11,575 nt of DNA, from positions 1-11,575 of the forward strand of contig USHX01000033.1 in the NCBI GenBank assembly GCA_900554565.1. The letters run 5' to 3'. Of the stretch, positions 1 to 8,100 are shown in pieces. Source of the DNA: an uncultured Clostridium sp. (lineage in GTDB: Bacteria; Bacillota; Clostridia; TANB77; CAG-508). The translations under genes and the position numbers were made by a program. The stretch's first letter is position 1. Every line of letters begins with the position of its first letter. Below the pieces are notes generated by a model. It saw only the letters and a list, made by a program, of their open reading frames with translations, did no database searches and was not told where the DNA came from.

Positions 1-77
<77 letters not shown>

Positions 78-86
78 ATACACTAC

Positions 87-115
87 ATTATAATTACTTT
101 TTCAAATTTTTTCAA
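87..115 (-). promoter_or_regulatory. sigma-A-type promoter of tRNA-Arg
   Basis: On the minus strand TTGAAA (115-110) and TATAAT (92-87) are separated by exactly 17 bp. The expected transcription start is near 80, a few bases before the mature tRNA 5' end at 77. The near-consensus hexamers, ideal spacing and position make this a convincing stable-RNA promoter. Confidence 0.75.
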
Positions 116-263
116 GATGTTTTTTACAATTTGTACATTTTTTCAAAAAAATTTTTTCTTTTTGTCTTATTTAAACGATATTTTTCGAAATATATTGTAT
201 AAATATTCTAATTATGAAATAATATAGAAAAGTAATAGAAAAATAATTGGGGGATTTTAGATT

Positions 264-1985
264 ATGAAAAAATTTTGCAAAATATTTCTACTATTTGCAT
301 TTTGCTTTATAATATTGGGGTTTACGAAAACGGTTCAGGCAAATAGTATTGAAAAAATTTCGATGGATATTTATATTGATAAAGATGGTGATGCCTCTGT
401 TACAGAAGTCTGGAATTGTCAAGCTTCTAATGGCACAGAAGTTTACCACCCTTACTACAATTTAGGTAAATCAAAAATAACTAATTTAACAGTTTCTGAT
501 TCAGGTGTTGATTACCAAACTCTTAGTAGTTGGTCAACTTCTGGTTCGCTTCAAAGTAAAGCCCAAAAATGCGGAATAAATAAAGTTTCTAATGGTGTTG
601 AACTATGTTGGGGTATTAGCAGTTACGGCTCACATTTATACACTGTTAAATATACTATAACGAATTTTGTTGCTGATTTAAATGATTCACAAATGATATA
701 TTGGACATTAATTCCATATGATTTTTCAAATTATATTAGTGATGTTTATATAAAAATACATGCTGATGAAGCTTTTCCTGATACTACTCCAGTTTGGGGC
801 TATGGGAATTATGGCGGTACTGCCTATGTTTATGATGGATATATTGAAATGCAACCACAAAATGGTTTAGGTACTGATGAATATATGACTGTTTTAGTTC
901 AATTTCCAAAAGGTACTTTTAATGCTAATAATTCATTAAACCATGATTTTGACTATTATTATGAAATGGCCGAAGATGGTGCTGAACATTATGAAAGTAA
1001 TAACAGAACTTCATTTATTACCATCATTAAGACTATTGTTGCTATTGTATTACTCATGCCTATTATTATACTTACAGTTATTGTGACTTATGGACAAGGA
1101 ATTGGCTATATTTCTGTATTGCATAAGCCTTCAAATACAAAGTTTTCTAAAAAAGAGATTAAATATTTCAGAGATATCCCTTGTAACAATGATATTTTTA
1201 GAGCTTTCTATGTTGGATATAATTATAACATTTTAAAACGTGATTCTTATTTATTAGGGGCCATTATTTTAAAATGGATAAAAGATTCTGTTGTAAAAGT
1301 AGAACATAAAGAAAGTTCAAAAGTTTTCAAAAAAGATGATATTTCTATAATTTTTAATACATCTTCTTTACAAAATTTTGAGTCAAAAAAAGAAAAAGAA
1401 ATTTTTGATATTCTTTATTCTGCAAGTAAAGATGGTGTTTTAGAAAATAATGAATTTAAGGACTGGTGTGAACTTCATTATAAAACTGTTTTTAATTGGT
1501 TTGATGATATTCGTAATGAACAAAGAGATAAATTGGTTAATGAAAACCTAATTATACATGAAGAAAAAACTATATTGAAATTTTTTGTTAAACATAAATA
1601 TACATCTACTCCTGAATTAAGACAGGAAGCTTTGAATTTAGCTGGTTTGAAGAAATATTTGAAAGAATATACTCTTATTAAAAATAGAGATCCTATAGAG
1701 GTTAATCTTTTTGAGAATTATTTAATTTTTGCACAGTTAATAGGTATAGCTGATAAAGTTGCCAAAGATTTTAAAGATTTGTACCCAGATATAATAGAGC
1801 AATCTGATTTTGATTCATATAATAATATTGCTTTTGTTAACACTTGGGCTAATAATGGTATGACATATGCTTCATCTGCCAAATCTAGAGCTGAAGGATA
1901 TTCTTCTGGTGGTGGAGGATTTTCATCTGGCGGAGGAGGTGGTGGCTCCTTCGGTGGTGGCGGCGGAGGCGGCGGTTTCCGTTAA
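264..1985 (+). CDS. DUF2207 (YciQ-like) membrane protein with glycine-rich C-terminus
   Basis: A 573-residue protein of the DUF2207 family, whose molecular function is not established. A signal peptide (about residues 1-26, hydrophobic core then TVQA) precedes an extracytoplasmic N-terminal domain (27-250) rich in beta-type segments. One strong transmembrane helix follows at about 251-277. The cytoplasmic part (278-573) contains the characteristic YLIFAQLIGIADKV segment near 486-499. It ends in Ser/Gly repeats from about 547 closing with GFR, a tail typical of the family. The start is ATG, with GGGGGA ending 9 nt upstream. The best upstream promoter match (TTGTAT at 195, TAATAT at 220) has a 19-bp spacer and is not convincing. 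A hairpin terminator lies 15 bp after the stop, so this looks monocistronic. The family call is from recognised motifs; a precise role cannot be assigned. Confidence 0.88.
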   Translation: MKKFCKIFLLFAFCFIILGFTKTVQANSIEKISMDIYIDKDGDASVTEVWNCQASNGTEVYHPYYNLGKSKITNLTVSDSGVDYQTLSSWSTSGSLQSKAQKCGINKVSNGVELCWGISSYGSHLYTVKYTITNFVADLNDSQMIYWTLIPYDFSNYISDVYIKIHADEAFPDTTPVWGYGNYGGTAYVYDGYIEMQPQNGLGTDEYMTVLVQFPKGTFNANNSLNHDFDYYYEMAEDGAEHYESNNRTSFITIIKTIVAIVLLMPIIILTVIVTYGQGIGYISVLHKPSNTKFSKKEIKYFRDIPCNNDIFRAFYVGYNYNILKRDSYLLGAIILKWIKDSVVKVEHKESSKVFKKDDISIIFNTSSLQNFESKKEKEIFDILYSASKDGVLENNEFKDWCELHYKTVFNWFDDIRNEQRDKLVNENLIIHEEKTILKFFVKHKYTSTPELRQEALNLAGLKKYLKEYTLIKNRDPIEVNLFENYLIFAQLIGIADKVAKDFKDLYPDIIEQSDFDSYNNIAFVNTWANNGMTYASSAKSRAEGYSSGGGGFSSGGGGGGSFGGGGGGGGFR

Positions 1986-2000
1986 AATATAGCTTTTGTT

Positions 2001-2046
2001 AGTACAATATGCATTGTTTTGTAATAGTGTATATTGTACTTTTATT
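2001..2046 (+). terminator. Rho-independent terminator of the DUF2207 gene
   Basis: A 13-bp stem (2001-2013 with 2028-2040, one G-U wobble; arms AGTACAATATGCA and TGTATATTGTACT) closes a 14-nt loop. It is followed by a T-rich run. It begins 15 bp after the DUF2207 stop codon. Confidence 0.75.
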
Positions 2047-2098
2047 TTGCTTATTTTATTGTTTTAATATTTTTGTTTGATATTGAGCTTATTGATTA

Positions 2099-2135
2099 AT
2101 TATTAACTACTTTTATGGTTAGTTAGTAATTTTTT
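2099..2135 (+). terminator. possible second AT-rich terminator hairpin
   Basis: ATTATTAACTA (2099-2109) pairs with TAGTTAGTAAT (2120-2130), giving 11 bp with one wobble around a 10-nt loop, followed by five Ts. The stem is weak (two G-C or G-U positions only). It could be a backup terminator between the DUF2207 gene and the tRNA-Pro promoter, or a chance inverted repeat in AT-rich spacer. Confidence 0.3.
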
Positions 2136-2168
2136 AACGTACTTTTTTTATTTTTTTTCGTTTTTTTC

Positions 2169-2197
2169 TTGCAAATGTTTATTTTTTGTGCTATTAT
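2169..2197 (+). promoter_or_regulatory. promoter of tRNA-Pro
   Basis: TTGCAA (2169-2174) and TATTAT (2192-2197) are separated by 17 bp. The predicted start near 2204 lies about 23 nt before the mature tRNA-Pro 5' end, a short leader typical of tRNA units. Confidence 0.62.
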
Positions 2198-2226
2198 ATA
2201 TAAGCGTTTAGTTATTTTACTTATTT

Positions 2227-2302
2227 CGAGGTGTAGCGCAGTTGGTAGCGCGCGTGGTTTGGGACCATGAGGTCGCAGGTTCGATCCCTGTCACCTCGAC
2301 CA
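2227..2302 (+). tRNA. tRNA-Pro (anticodon TGG)
   Basis: A complete 76-nt cloverleaf. The acceptor stem is CGAGGTG/CACCTCG, the discriminator is A and CCA is encoded at 2300-2302. The T arm carries GGTTCGATCC. The anticodon stem CGTGG/CCATG closes the loop TTTGGGA, which gives anticodon TGG. It has its own promoter and terminator, so it is a single-tRNA transcription unit. Confidence 0.97.
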
Positions 2303-2310
2303 TTTAGTGT

Positions 2311-2346
2311 AATAGACTACTTAAAAATGAGTAGTCTATTTTTTTT
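2311..2346 (+). terminator. Rho-independent terminator of tRNA-Pro
   Basis: A perfect 11-bp stem, AATAGACTACT (2311-2321) with AGTAGTCTATT (2330-2340), encloses an 8-nt loop and runs into eight consecutive Ts. It starts 8 bp after the tRNA CCA end. Confidence 0.9.
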
Positions 2347-2380
2347 GCTAAAAATATATAATTATTTTATGCAAGTTTTT

Positions 2381-2422
2381 TTAAAATATTCTATGCTTTT
2401 TTAATTTATCAAAAATTCCCAT
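2381..2422 (-). other. very short ORF (13 aa), possible gene remnant
   Basis: Behind a good minus-strand promoter (2473-2445) lies an ATG followed by 13 sense codons and TAA, reading MGIFDKLKKHRIF. The MGIFDKLKK opening resembles N-termini of many cytoplasmic bacterial proteins, so it could be the decayed 5' end of a lost gene. The ribosome binding site is weak (only AGAG about 9 nt upstream), so translation is doubtful. It lies in the spacer between tRNA-Pro and the S66 gene (2303-2554), which holds no other recognisable gene. Confidence 0.2.
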
Positions 2423-2444
2423 ATTATCAATCTCTAACACCTTT

Positions 2445-2473
2445 ATTATAATATATTTTGTCTATTTTTACAA
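2445..2473 (-). promoter_or_regulatory. leftward promoter-like element downstream of the S66 gene
   Basis: On the minus strand TTGTAA (2473-2468) and TATAAT (2450-2445) are spaced 17 bp. The downstream transcript would carry only a 13-residue ORF before running antisense through the tRNA-Pro terminator and gene. The element and about 25 bp after it resemble the promoter/leader of the S66 gene (3677 to about 3612), suggesting duplication. Confidence 0.45.
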
Positions 2474-2554
2474 GTTAACTATTTTTTGTTTCTTTCATAA
2501 ATTCAAAACTAATTTGTCATTTACTTGCAAATTTTAAGAAAATATAAATTAATA

Positions 2555-3571
2555 TTAATCCATATTTTGATAACTAAGTATATATTTGTTATTTAAAAAT
2601 TCTATTTTTGCATTACTACCTGTTATAAAGGTATTAAAAGGTCTTACATGTCCAAAATCGCAATTTACTATAATTGGTACTCTATATTTTTCAAACATTT
2701 TAATTATTAATTTATTTTGATATTCTAAAAAATCTTTATTTAAAGTAATTTTACCTCTTCCTATCATAAAGCAACAAACATTATCAAACCAATGATTTTT
2801 TTCCATTTTTCCTAAAGTTTCTTCTAATTCATCTAACCTCATTGCACAATTTTCAATAAACCAAATAATATTTTTGTTAAATTTATTATATTCAATCATG
2901 TTATCATAAATTGAGCCCGGAATTTCTTTCAATACATCTAAGCATCCTCCAAGCAAAGTTCCATTTACGGAGAATTCTTTCAACCCATGTAATTCTTTCA
3001 ATTCTGATACTGTATCAAAATTATATCCCTCTAGTTCTTTTCCAGCTATTTTCTTATAGGATTTTGTTTCAAAAAGTTTTTGTGAATATTGCTCTATAAT
3101 GTTCCCTCTTAATAATTCAATATTATCTTTAATAGTTTGATCCCATTTTGTATATCCAAATGTTGGAAAGCATGGTGCATAAAATGTTTTCCAATTACAC
3201 TTTGTTGCTAAAAGGAATGTTAAAATAGAGTTATCAGAAAAGCCTTGAAATATTTTTCTTTTTTCTTCAGTTTGTTTTTTTAGTTTTTCAAAATCAATAT
3301 ATTTTACTAATTCAAATTGTGTTTTTCCCCCATTTGCAGATATTACAGTATCAATTGTGTCATCTAATAAAGCATTAACTATTTCATCTGCTTTTAATTT
3401 ATATTCTTCCTCTGTATATTGATTAATCAGTGTAACCGTTTGACCTAACTTAACAGTTATTTTCATTTTATTAAAATTCTTTATTGCATTTTCTAATCTT
3501 ATCTTGTCTCCATAGTCTTGAATTGAATCTGATGGTGCTGTAACAAAAACTGTATTTTTCAAAAATTTCAT
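2555..3571 (-). CDS. S66-family serine peptidase (LD-carboxypeptidase / MccF-like)
   Basis: A 338-residue cytoplasmic protein (no signal peptide) of peptidase family S66. This family includes LD-carboxypeptidases, which trim D-alanine from murein tetrapeptides during recycling, and MccF-type enzymes, which cleave peptidyl-nucleotide antibiotics to give immunity. Visible motifs are the N-terminal strand TVFVTAPSDS (7-16), the GFSD nucleophile elbow (catalytic Ser112), NGTLLGGCLDVL (203-214), FIEN with catalytic Glu240, and DFGH with His308, so the triad is complete. The spacing between Ser and Glu (128) is close to the 125 I recall for E. coli MccF and longer than in the P. aeruginosa LdcA enzyme. 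The segment around 77-83 lacks the RGGYG form common in LdcA. The start is ATG with AGAGGGA six bases upstream. It is preceded by its own extended -10 promoter and is not clearly co-transcribed with htrA. No clear terminator was found after the stop. Substrate unknown. Confidence 0.87.
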   Translation of the reverse strand: MKFLKNTVFVTAPSDSIQDYGDKIRLENAIKNFNKMKITVKLGQTVTLINQYTEEEYKLKADEIVNALLDDTIDTVISANGGKTQFELVKYIDFEKLKKQTEEKRKIFQGFSDNSILTFLLATKCNWKTFYAPCFPTFGYTKWDQTIKDNIELLRGNIIEQYSQKLFETKSYKKIAGKELEGYNFDTVSELKELHGLKEFSVNGTLLGGCLDVLKEIPGSIYDNMIEYNKFNKNIIWFIENCAMRLDELEETLGKMEKNHWFDNVCCFMIGRGKITLNKDFLEYQNKLIIKMFEKYRVPIIVNCDFGHVRPFNTFITGSNAKIEFLNNKYILSYQNMD

Positions 3572-3648
3572 CGTTGTTCCCTCTTTTATTTATAATATTA
3601 CATTCCTTTTATTTTTTGATAATCTCTATAACCTTTATTAGCACTGTT

Positions 3649-3677
3649 ATTATAGCATATTTATCTATTTTTATAAA
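3649..3677 (-). promoter_or_regulatory. extended -10 promoter of the S66 peptidase gene
   Basis: On the minus strand TTTATA (3677-3672) and TATAAT (3654-3649) are 17 bp apart, with TGC directly before the -10 (an extended -10 TGnTATAAT). It lies just beyond the HtrA terminator and would give a leader of about 70 nt before the S66 start codon. Confidence 0.7.
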
Positions 3678-3689
3678 TATTTTCAAATT

Positions 3690-3722
3690 AAAAACAAGTA
3701 AAAGATACATCTCCTACTTGTT
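3690..3722 (-). terminator. Rho-independent terminator of the HtrA gene
   Basis: Read leftward, arm AACAAGTAGGAGA (3722-3710) pairs with TCTTTTACTTGTT (3705-3693). That is 13 bp including two G-U wobbles around a TGTA tetraloop, followed by a five-T run. The wobbles become A-C mismatches on the plus strand, so it works as a leftward terminator. It lies about 85 bp after the HtrA stop and before the S66 promoter. Confidence 0.75.
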
Positions 3723-3807
3723 CAAATATGAAATCAGATTTCAAAAATAATTTTATAAAATTAATCTAAACCTAATGAACATTTTCTAATATTTAATACT
3801 AATAATT

Positions 3808-4926
3808 TTATTTCTTACCTAATGTTATTTTTATTTCTTTGTTTACTTTTCCTCTAATTACAGTAAGTTTTACTTCTTCATTTGGCTTTTTTTGATATAT
3901 ATATTCTCGCAAATCATTCATGGTATTTAGCTCTACTCCATCTATACTTGTTATTATATCTGCTTCTTTTAGCTCTGTTCCATCAGCCGGCCCATTTGGA
4001 GTTATTTGCGCTACATATATTCCTTTATTAAAATTTTTATTTATTGTAGTGTCTAAGTATGGCACAACTTCTTTGTCATATGCATATATTCCCAGAGTTG
4101 CTTCTTCAAAGTTTCCTGTATTTTTATAGCTTTCTATTATTGGTTTTATGATGTTAATTGGTATTGCAAATCCTATGCCTTCTGCTGATGTTATTTTTAC
4201 TGTGTTTATTCCTATTACTTCTCCATTTGGATATATTAATGTTCCTCCACTATTGCCTGGATTTATTGTTGCATCTGTTTGGATTAAGTCTGTCATATAT
4301 GATTTATTATTTTCTTCTTCTATTTTTATTGTTCTGTTTTTGGCACTTATTATTCCTGATGTTACTGTTCTTCTAAATTCAAATCCTATTGGATTCCCTA
4401 TTGCATATACTGTTTCTCCTACTCGTATTTCGCTTGAATCTCCCAATGTTACATATGGTAAATTTTTTACATTTATTTTTGTTATTGACAGGTCTAAATT
4501 GCTGTCACTCCACATTACTGTTCCTTCATAGTTTTCTCCTGTTTCTAGTGTTATATAGCATTTGCTGTATTTTTCGCCTGTTACATGACTGTTGCTTACT
4601 ATATAGCCATCTTCTGTTACTATAAAACCTGTTCCTAGTCCTAATTCATTTTCTGTGCTTTGCGATAATATGCTATTTCCTGTGTTTTTTAATTTTGATA
4701 TTCCAACTACTTTTTTGGTTGTTTCTTCTAACATATCTGCAACTTTTTGACTTTTCTCTTGTGCGTTTTCCACATTTTGTACGTTAATTGTGGATTGTGT
4801 TCTGTTTGCTTCGTAATTTGATGGTGTTATTTCTATTTTTTGATATGTAGTATATAAGTAAAATCCTGATATCCATACTATTATTGCTATTATAAAAACT
4901 GCTATTATCTTCTTTCTTTTTTTCAA
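3808..4926 (-). CDS. HtrA/DegP-like membrane-anchored serine protease with PDZ domain
   Basis: A 372-residue trypsin-like protease of the HtrA family, which degrades or checks misfolded proteins at the outer face of the membrane. A positively charged N-terminus and one transmembrane anchor (about 6-28) are followed by a linker of about 60 residues. The protease domain (about 95-265) carries His114 in SNSHV, Asp145 in SNLDLS and Ser226 in PGNSGG, so the triad is complete. One PDZ domain (about 275-372) includes GIYVAQITPNGPA and DIITSIDG. This matches the one-anchor, one-PDZ layout of Bacillota HtrA proteins. Start choice: an in-frame GTG at 4935 lies inside the ribosome binding site AAAGAGGTGA, whereas TTG at 4926 sits 5 nt after it. 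TTG is preferred, and GTG would add three residues. It is divergent from the NRPS gene (start-to-start 230 bp), has its own terminator, and shows no clear promoter. Confidence 0.92.
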   Translation of the reverse strand: MKKRKKIIAVFIIAIIVWISGFYLYTTYQKIEITPSNYEANRTQSTINVQNVENAQEKSQKVADMLEETTKKVVGISKLKNTGNSILSQSTENELGLGTGFIVTEDGYIVSNSHVTGEKYSKCYITLETGENYEGTVMWSDSNLDLSITKINVKNLPYVTLGDSSEIRVGETVYAIGNPIGFEFRRTVTSGIISAKNRTIKIEEENNKSYMTDLIQTDATINPGNSGGTLIYPNGEVIGINTVKITSAEGIGFAIPINIIKPIIESYKNTGNFEEATLGIYAYDKEVVPYLDTTINKNFNKGIYVAQITPNGPADGTELKEADIITSIDGVELNTMNDLREYIYQKKPNEEVKLTVIRGKVNKEIKITLGKK

Positions 4927-4931
4927 ATTTT

Positions 4932-4939
4932 TCACCTCT
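4932..4939 (-). promoter_or_regulatory. ribosome binding site that decides the HtrA start
   Basis: AGAGGTGA on the minus strand contains the upstream GTG candidate and is spaced 5 nt (AAAAT) from TTG at 4926. A GTG start would leave no room for a Shine-Dalgarno sequence, so the TTG start is favoured. Confidence 0.6.
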
Positions 4940-5039
4940 TTATTATTTTTGCCGCTTTTTTATTTTTTAGTCTAAATATTTTATATTTTTTCCATTTAGC
5001 TGTTTGTCCCAAATTTCTTGTCTAACTATTTGTGTGATG

Positions 5040-5063
5040 TTATATTTTCTTAGTAAAATATAA
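5040..5063. repeat. inverted repeat in the HtrA/NRPS divergent intergenic region
   Basis: TTATATTTT (5040-5048) and AAAATATAA (5055-5063) form a perfect 9-bp inverted repeat around CTTAGT. It lies 22 bp upstream of the NRPS -35 box and about 110 bp upstream of the HtrA start. Its location fits a regulator operator, but all-AT arms are easily produced by chance here. The heptamer TCTAACT also occurs on both sides of it (5021-5027, 5064-5070). Confidence 0.35.
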
Positions 5064-5085
5064 TCTAACTTACATGAAAAAATTG

Positions 5086-5114
5086 TTGATTTTTAGAAAA
5101 ATAAATTATATAAT
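5086..5114 (+). promoter_or_regulatory. sigma-A-type promoter of the NRPS-kinase operon
   Basis: TTGATT (5086-5091) and a perfect TATAAT (5109-5114) are separated by 17 bp. The predicted start near 5121 gives a leader of about 36 nt to the ATG at 5157. The same two hexamers with the same spacing occur before the partial gene at the right edge. Confidence 0.75.
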
Positions 5115-5144
5115 GCAGAAAAATGAACTAATAATACAAGGTAT

Positions 5145-5151
5145 AAGGTGA
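5145..5151 (+). promoter_or_regulatory. ribosome binding site that decides the NRPS start
   Basis: AAGGTGA contains the in-frame GTG at 5148 and is followed after 5 nt (ATAAT) by ATG at 5157. The GTG is therefore part of the Shine-Dalgarno sequence, and ATG is the likely start. Confidence 0.7.
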
Positions 5152-5156
5152 ATAAT

Positions 5157-8100
5157 ATGAAAAAGGATGTTTATAATTTAACAAAACCACAAATGTCAAT
5201 ATATATGACAGAAAAGTTTTCAAATGACTCTACAAATAATATCATGGGCTCTATTTATTTTAAGAATGATATCGATGTTGAGACTTTAAAAGAAGCTATG
5301 TTTTTAACTATAAAAAACAACCAAGCTTTGAGAACTCGTATATTTGAAGAAAACGGAGTTCCAAAACAATTTTTTAGCGACTCTATTCCTTCTGACATTA
5401 CTGTTAAGGATTTTTCACAAAAGACAATGAATGATTTTAAGATTTTTCAAACAGAATTTGTACAAGAGCTTTTCACTCTTTTAAATGGTGATTTATGCAA
5501 GTTTGTTATTTGCATTTTACCTAATAAGAAAGTTGCCTTTTTTGGTAAGTTTCATCATATTATTGTTGATGCTTGGGCTTCTGCTCTAGTTCTTGATAAT
5601 ATTATTAAAAATTATGAAAAATTACAAAACCATCAAGTTGATTTCGAAACTTCTGGTTTATATACTGACTTTATAAATAGAGAACAAAAATATCTTTCTT
5701 CTGATACTTATGCAAAAAATAAGGAGTTTTGGTGTAATGAACTTAAAGATGTTCATCCAATAAGCATTAAAACTTCTCCTTCAACTTCTAACAATGCTAA
5801 TCGCGTTGAGTTTATTTTATCTCTAGAAGAAACTAATTTAATCAATGATTTTTGTAAGCAAAATAGAATTTCTGCTTATGCTTTATTTTTGGCCGCTATT
5901 AACATCTATTTATATAGAACTACTTCTGGCCAGTTCTCAATTCAAACACCAATTTTAAACCGTATAGGTAAAGAAAAAAATACAATTGGTATGTTTATTA
6001 ACATGATTTCAATCCCAAACAATATTGATAATAATTATACAATAATGGAATATCTACAAAAGGTTGCTTTAGATAGTATTAAATATTTTAAGAATTCTAA
6101 ATACCCATATGTCGATTTATTAAATGATTTAAGAAAAAACTCAAATTCTGTAACTAGCAGAAATGTTGTATATTCTTTCCAAAATATGCGACCTAATTCT
6201 AATTTAAAGAATACATTGGATTACAATGTTGATTGGACTTTTCCTGGCTGTATTCAAGATGAGTTAGTAATAAACATTACAGATATTGACAATTCTGGCA
6301 CTTATCATATTTCTTATGATTATTTACTTGATTTGTTTTCTATTAAAGAAATTGATTTTATGCATGAAAGAATTAAACGTATTTTATTAAATATTATTGA
6401 GAACCCTAATCAAAAAATTGTTGATATTGATTTTATTCCAGAAAGTGAAAAATCTTTGCTTTTGAATGACTTTAATGATACTAGCTTTGAATATGATTCT
6501 TCTAAAACTTTGGTTGATTTGTTTGAGGAAGCCGTACAATGTAATCCTGAAAAAATTGCATTAATTTATAATAATGAAGAGTTTACTTATCAAAAGCTTA
6601 ATAATATGGCCAGCCTTATTGCAACTAAACTTACTGATGAAAATATTTCAAATAGTCGTGTTGCTATTTTATGCAAAAAGTCTGCCTGGATGATTGCTGG
6701 ATTACTTGGTATTATGAAGAGCGGAAATTGTTATATACCAATTGATGGCGAATATCCTAAAAATAGAATAAATTATATTTTGAATGATAGCAAATGTGCT
6801 GCTGTTGTTACTTCTTTGGAGTATGCTGATTCTTATGATATTGCAAATAAAATTGTTTTAGAGAATTTTGATAGTACTTTAACTTGTAATTATAAAAGCA
6901 TTGCTACTCCTGAGAATTTAGCTTATATGATTTATACTTCTGGTACTACTGGAAACCCAAAAGGTGTTCAAATTAAGCATAAAAATATTTTAAATACTTT
7001 AATTTGGAGAAAGAATTTTTATAAATTCGATTCTTCTTATGTTGTTTTACAAATACCTTCATTTTCTTTTGATAGTTCTGTTGAAGATATTTTTACAACT
7101 TTAATTTCTGGTTCAACTTTGGTTATTCCATCTGTTACTAGAATGGATGTAAATGTTGTAGCAGAAGAGATTAAAAGATATGGTGTAACGCACTTTTTGG
7201 TTGTTCCTAGTTTGTATAAAATTTTGTTACATGAAAAGTTAGACTTTTTATCTAGCTTAAAGATTATAACTATAGCTGGTGAAAAATTTCCAGTTGCCCT
7301 AGTTAAAGAGCATTTTGAGAAATTACCTGATGTTAGATTAATAAATGAATATGGCCCAACAGAAAATAGTGTTTGTTCAACTTATTATGAATTAACTTCT
7401 AATGATGATGAGATTTTAATTGGAAAACCTATTAATAACTGTAAAGCATATGTTTTGAATGAAAAAAGAGAATTATTACCAATTGGTTGTAAAGGTGAAC
7501 TTTATGTTTCAGGTCCTGGCGTTTGTAGTGGATATTGGAATAAACCTGATTTAAATAAAGCTAGCTTTTTAGATAACCCTTTTGGTTATAATTACAAAAT
7601 GTATAAAACTGGTGATATTGCAAAATGGGATTGTAATGGTAATTTGGTGTTTCTCGGAAGAAACGATGGACAAGTTAAATTACATGGATTAAGAATTGAA
7701 TTAGAAGAGATTGAAGAAGTTATTTTGTCTAACAAAAATGTTTCTGATGCTCTTGTTTTGGTAAAGGAAAATTTAAGTAAAAATCAAATTTTGGTTGCAT
7801 ATGTTACTAGCTACGATAATAATTTTGATGTTAATGAACTTTATGAGAAATTACGTAAAAAATTACCTTTTTATATGATTCCATCAATTGTAAAATTGGA
7901 TGAGTTTCCTTTAACTCCAAATGGTAAAGTTGATAAAAATGCTTTACCTATGCCTATAAATAAAAATAACCATAATGTTTTACCAAGAAATGATTTGGAA
8001 AATGATATTTTAAATGTTTGTAGAGATGTTTTAAATAATGATAATTTAGGAATTTTTGATGATTTCTTTACAGATGGAGATGCTGATTCTCTTAGTATTC

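Noticed and set aside
195..225. Candidate promoter TTGTAT / TAATAT before the DUF2207 gene
   Set aside because: The spacer is 19 bp and both hexamers are weak in an almost all-AT stretch; too uncertain to list as a feature.
1905..1980. GC-rich GGN repeat run, considered as a tandem repeat or foreign insert
   Set aside because: It encodes the Gly/Ser-rich tail that is normal for DUF2207 proteins, in frame to the stop codon.
2911..3099. Plus-strand open frame inside the S66 gene
   Set aside because: Antisense shadow of a conserved peptidase; no ribosome binding site.
3724..3738. Short palindrome TGAAATCAGATTTCA downstream of HtrA
   Set aside because: Only a 6-bp stem with a 3-nt loop and no T-run placed to act as a terminator; the stronger hairpin at 3690-3722 explains termination.
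4148..4625. Several plus-strand open frames opposite the HtrA gene
   Set aside because: They are antisense shadows of a well-supported protease with a complete triad; the translations are Leu/Phe-rich artefacts.
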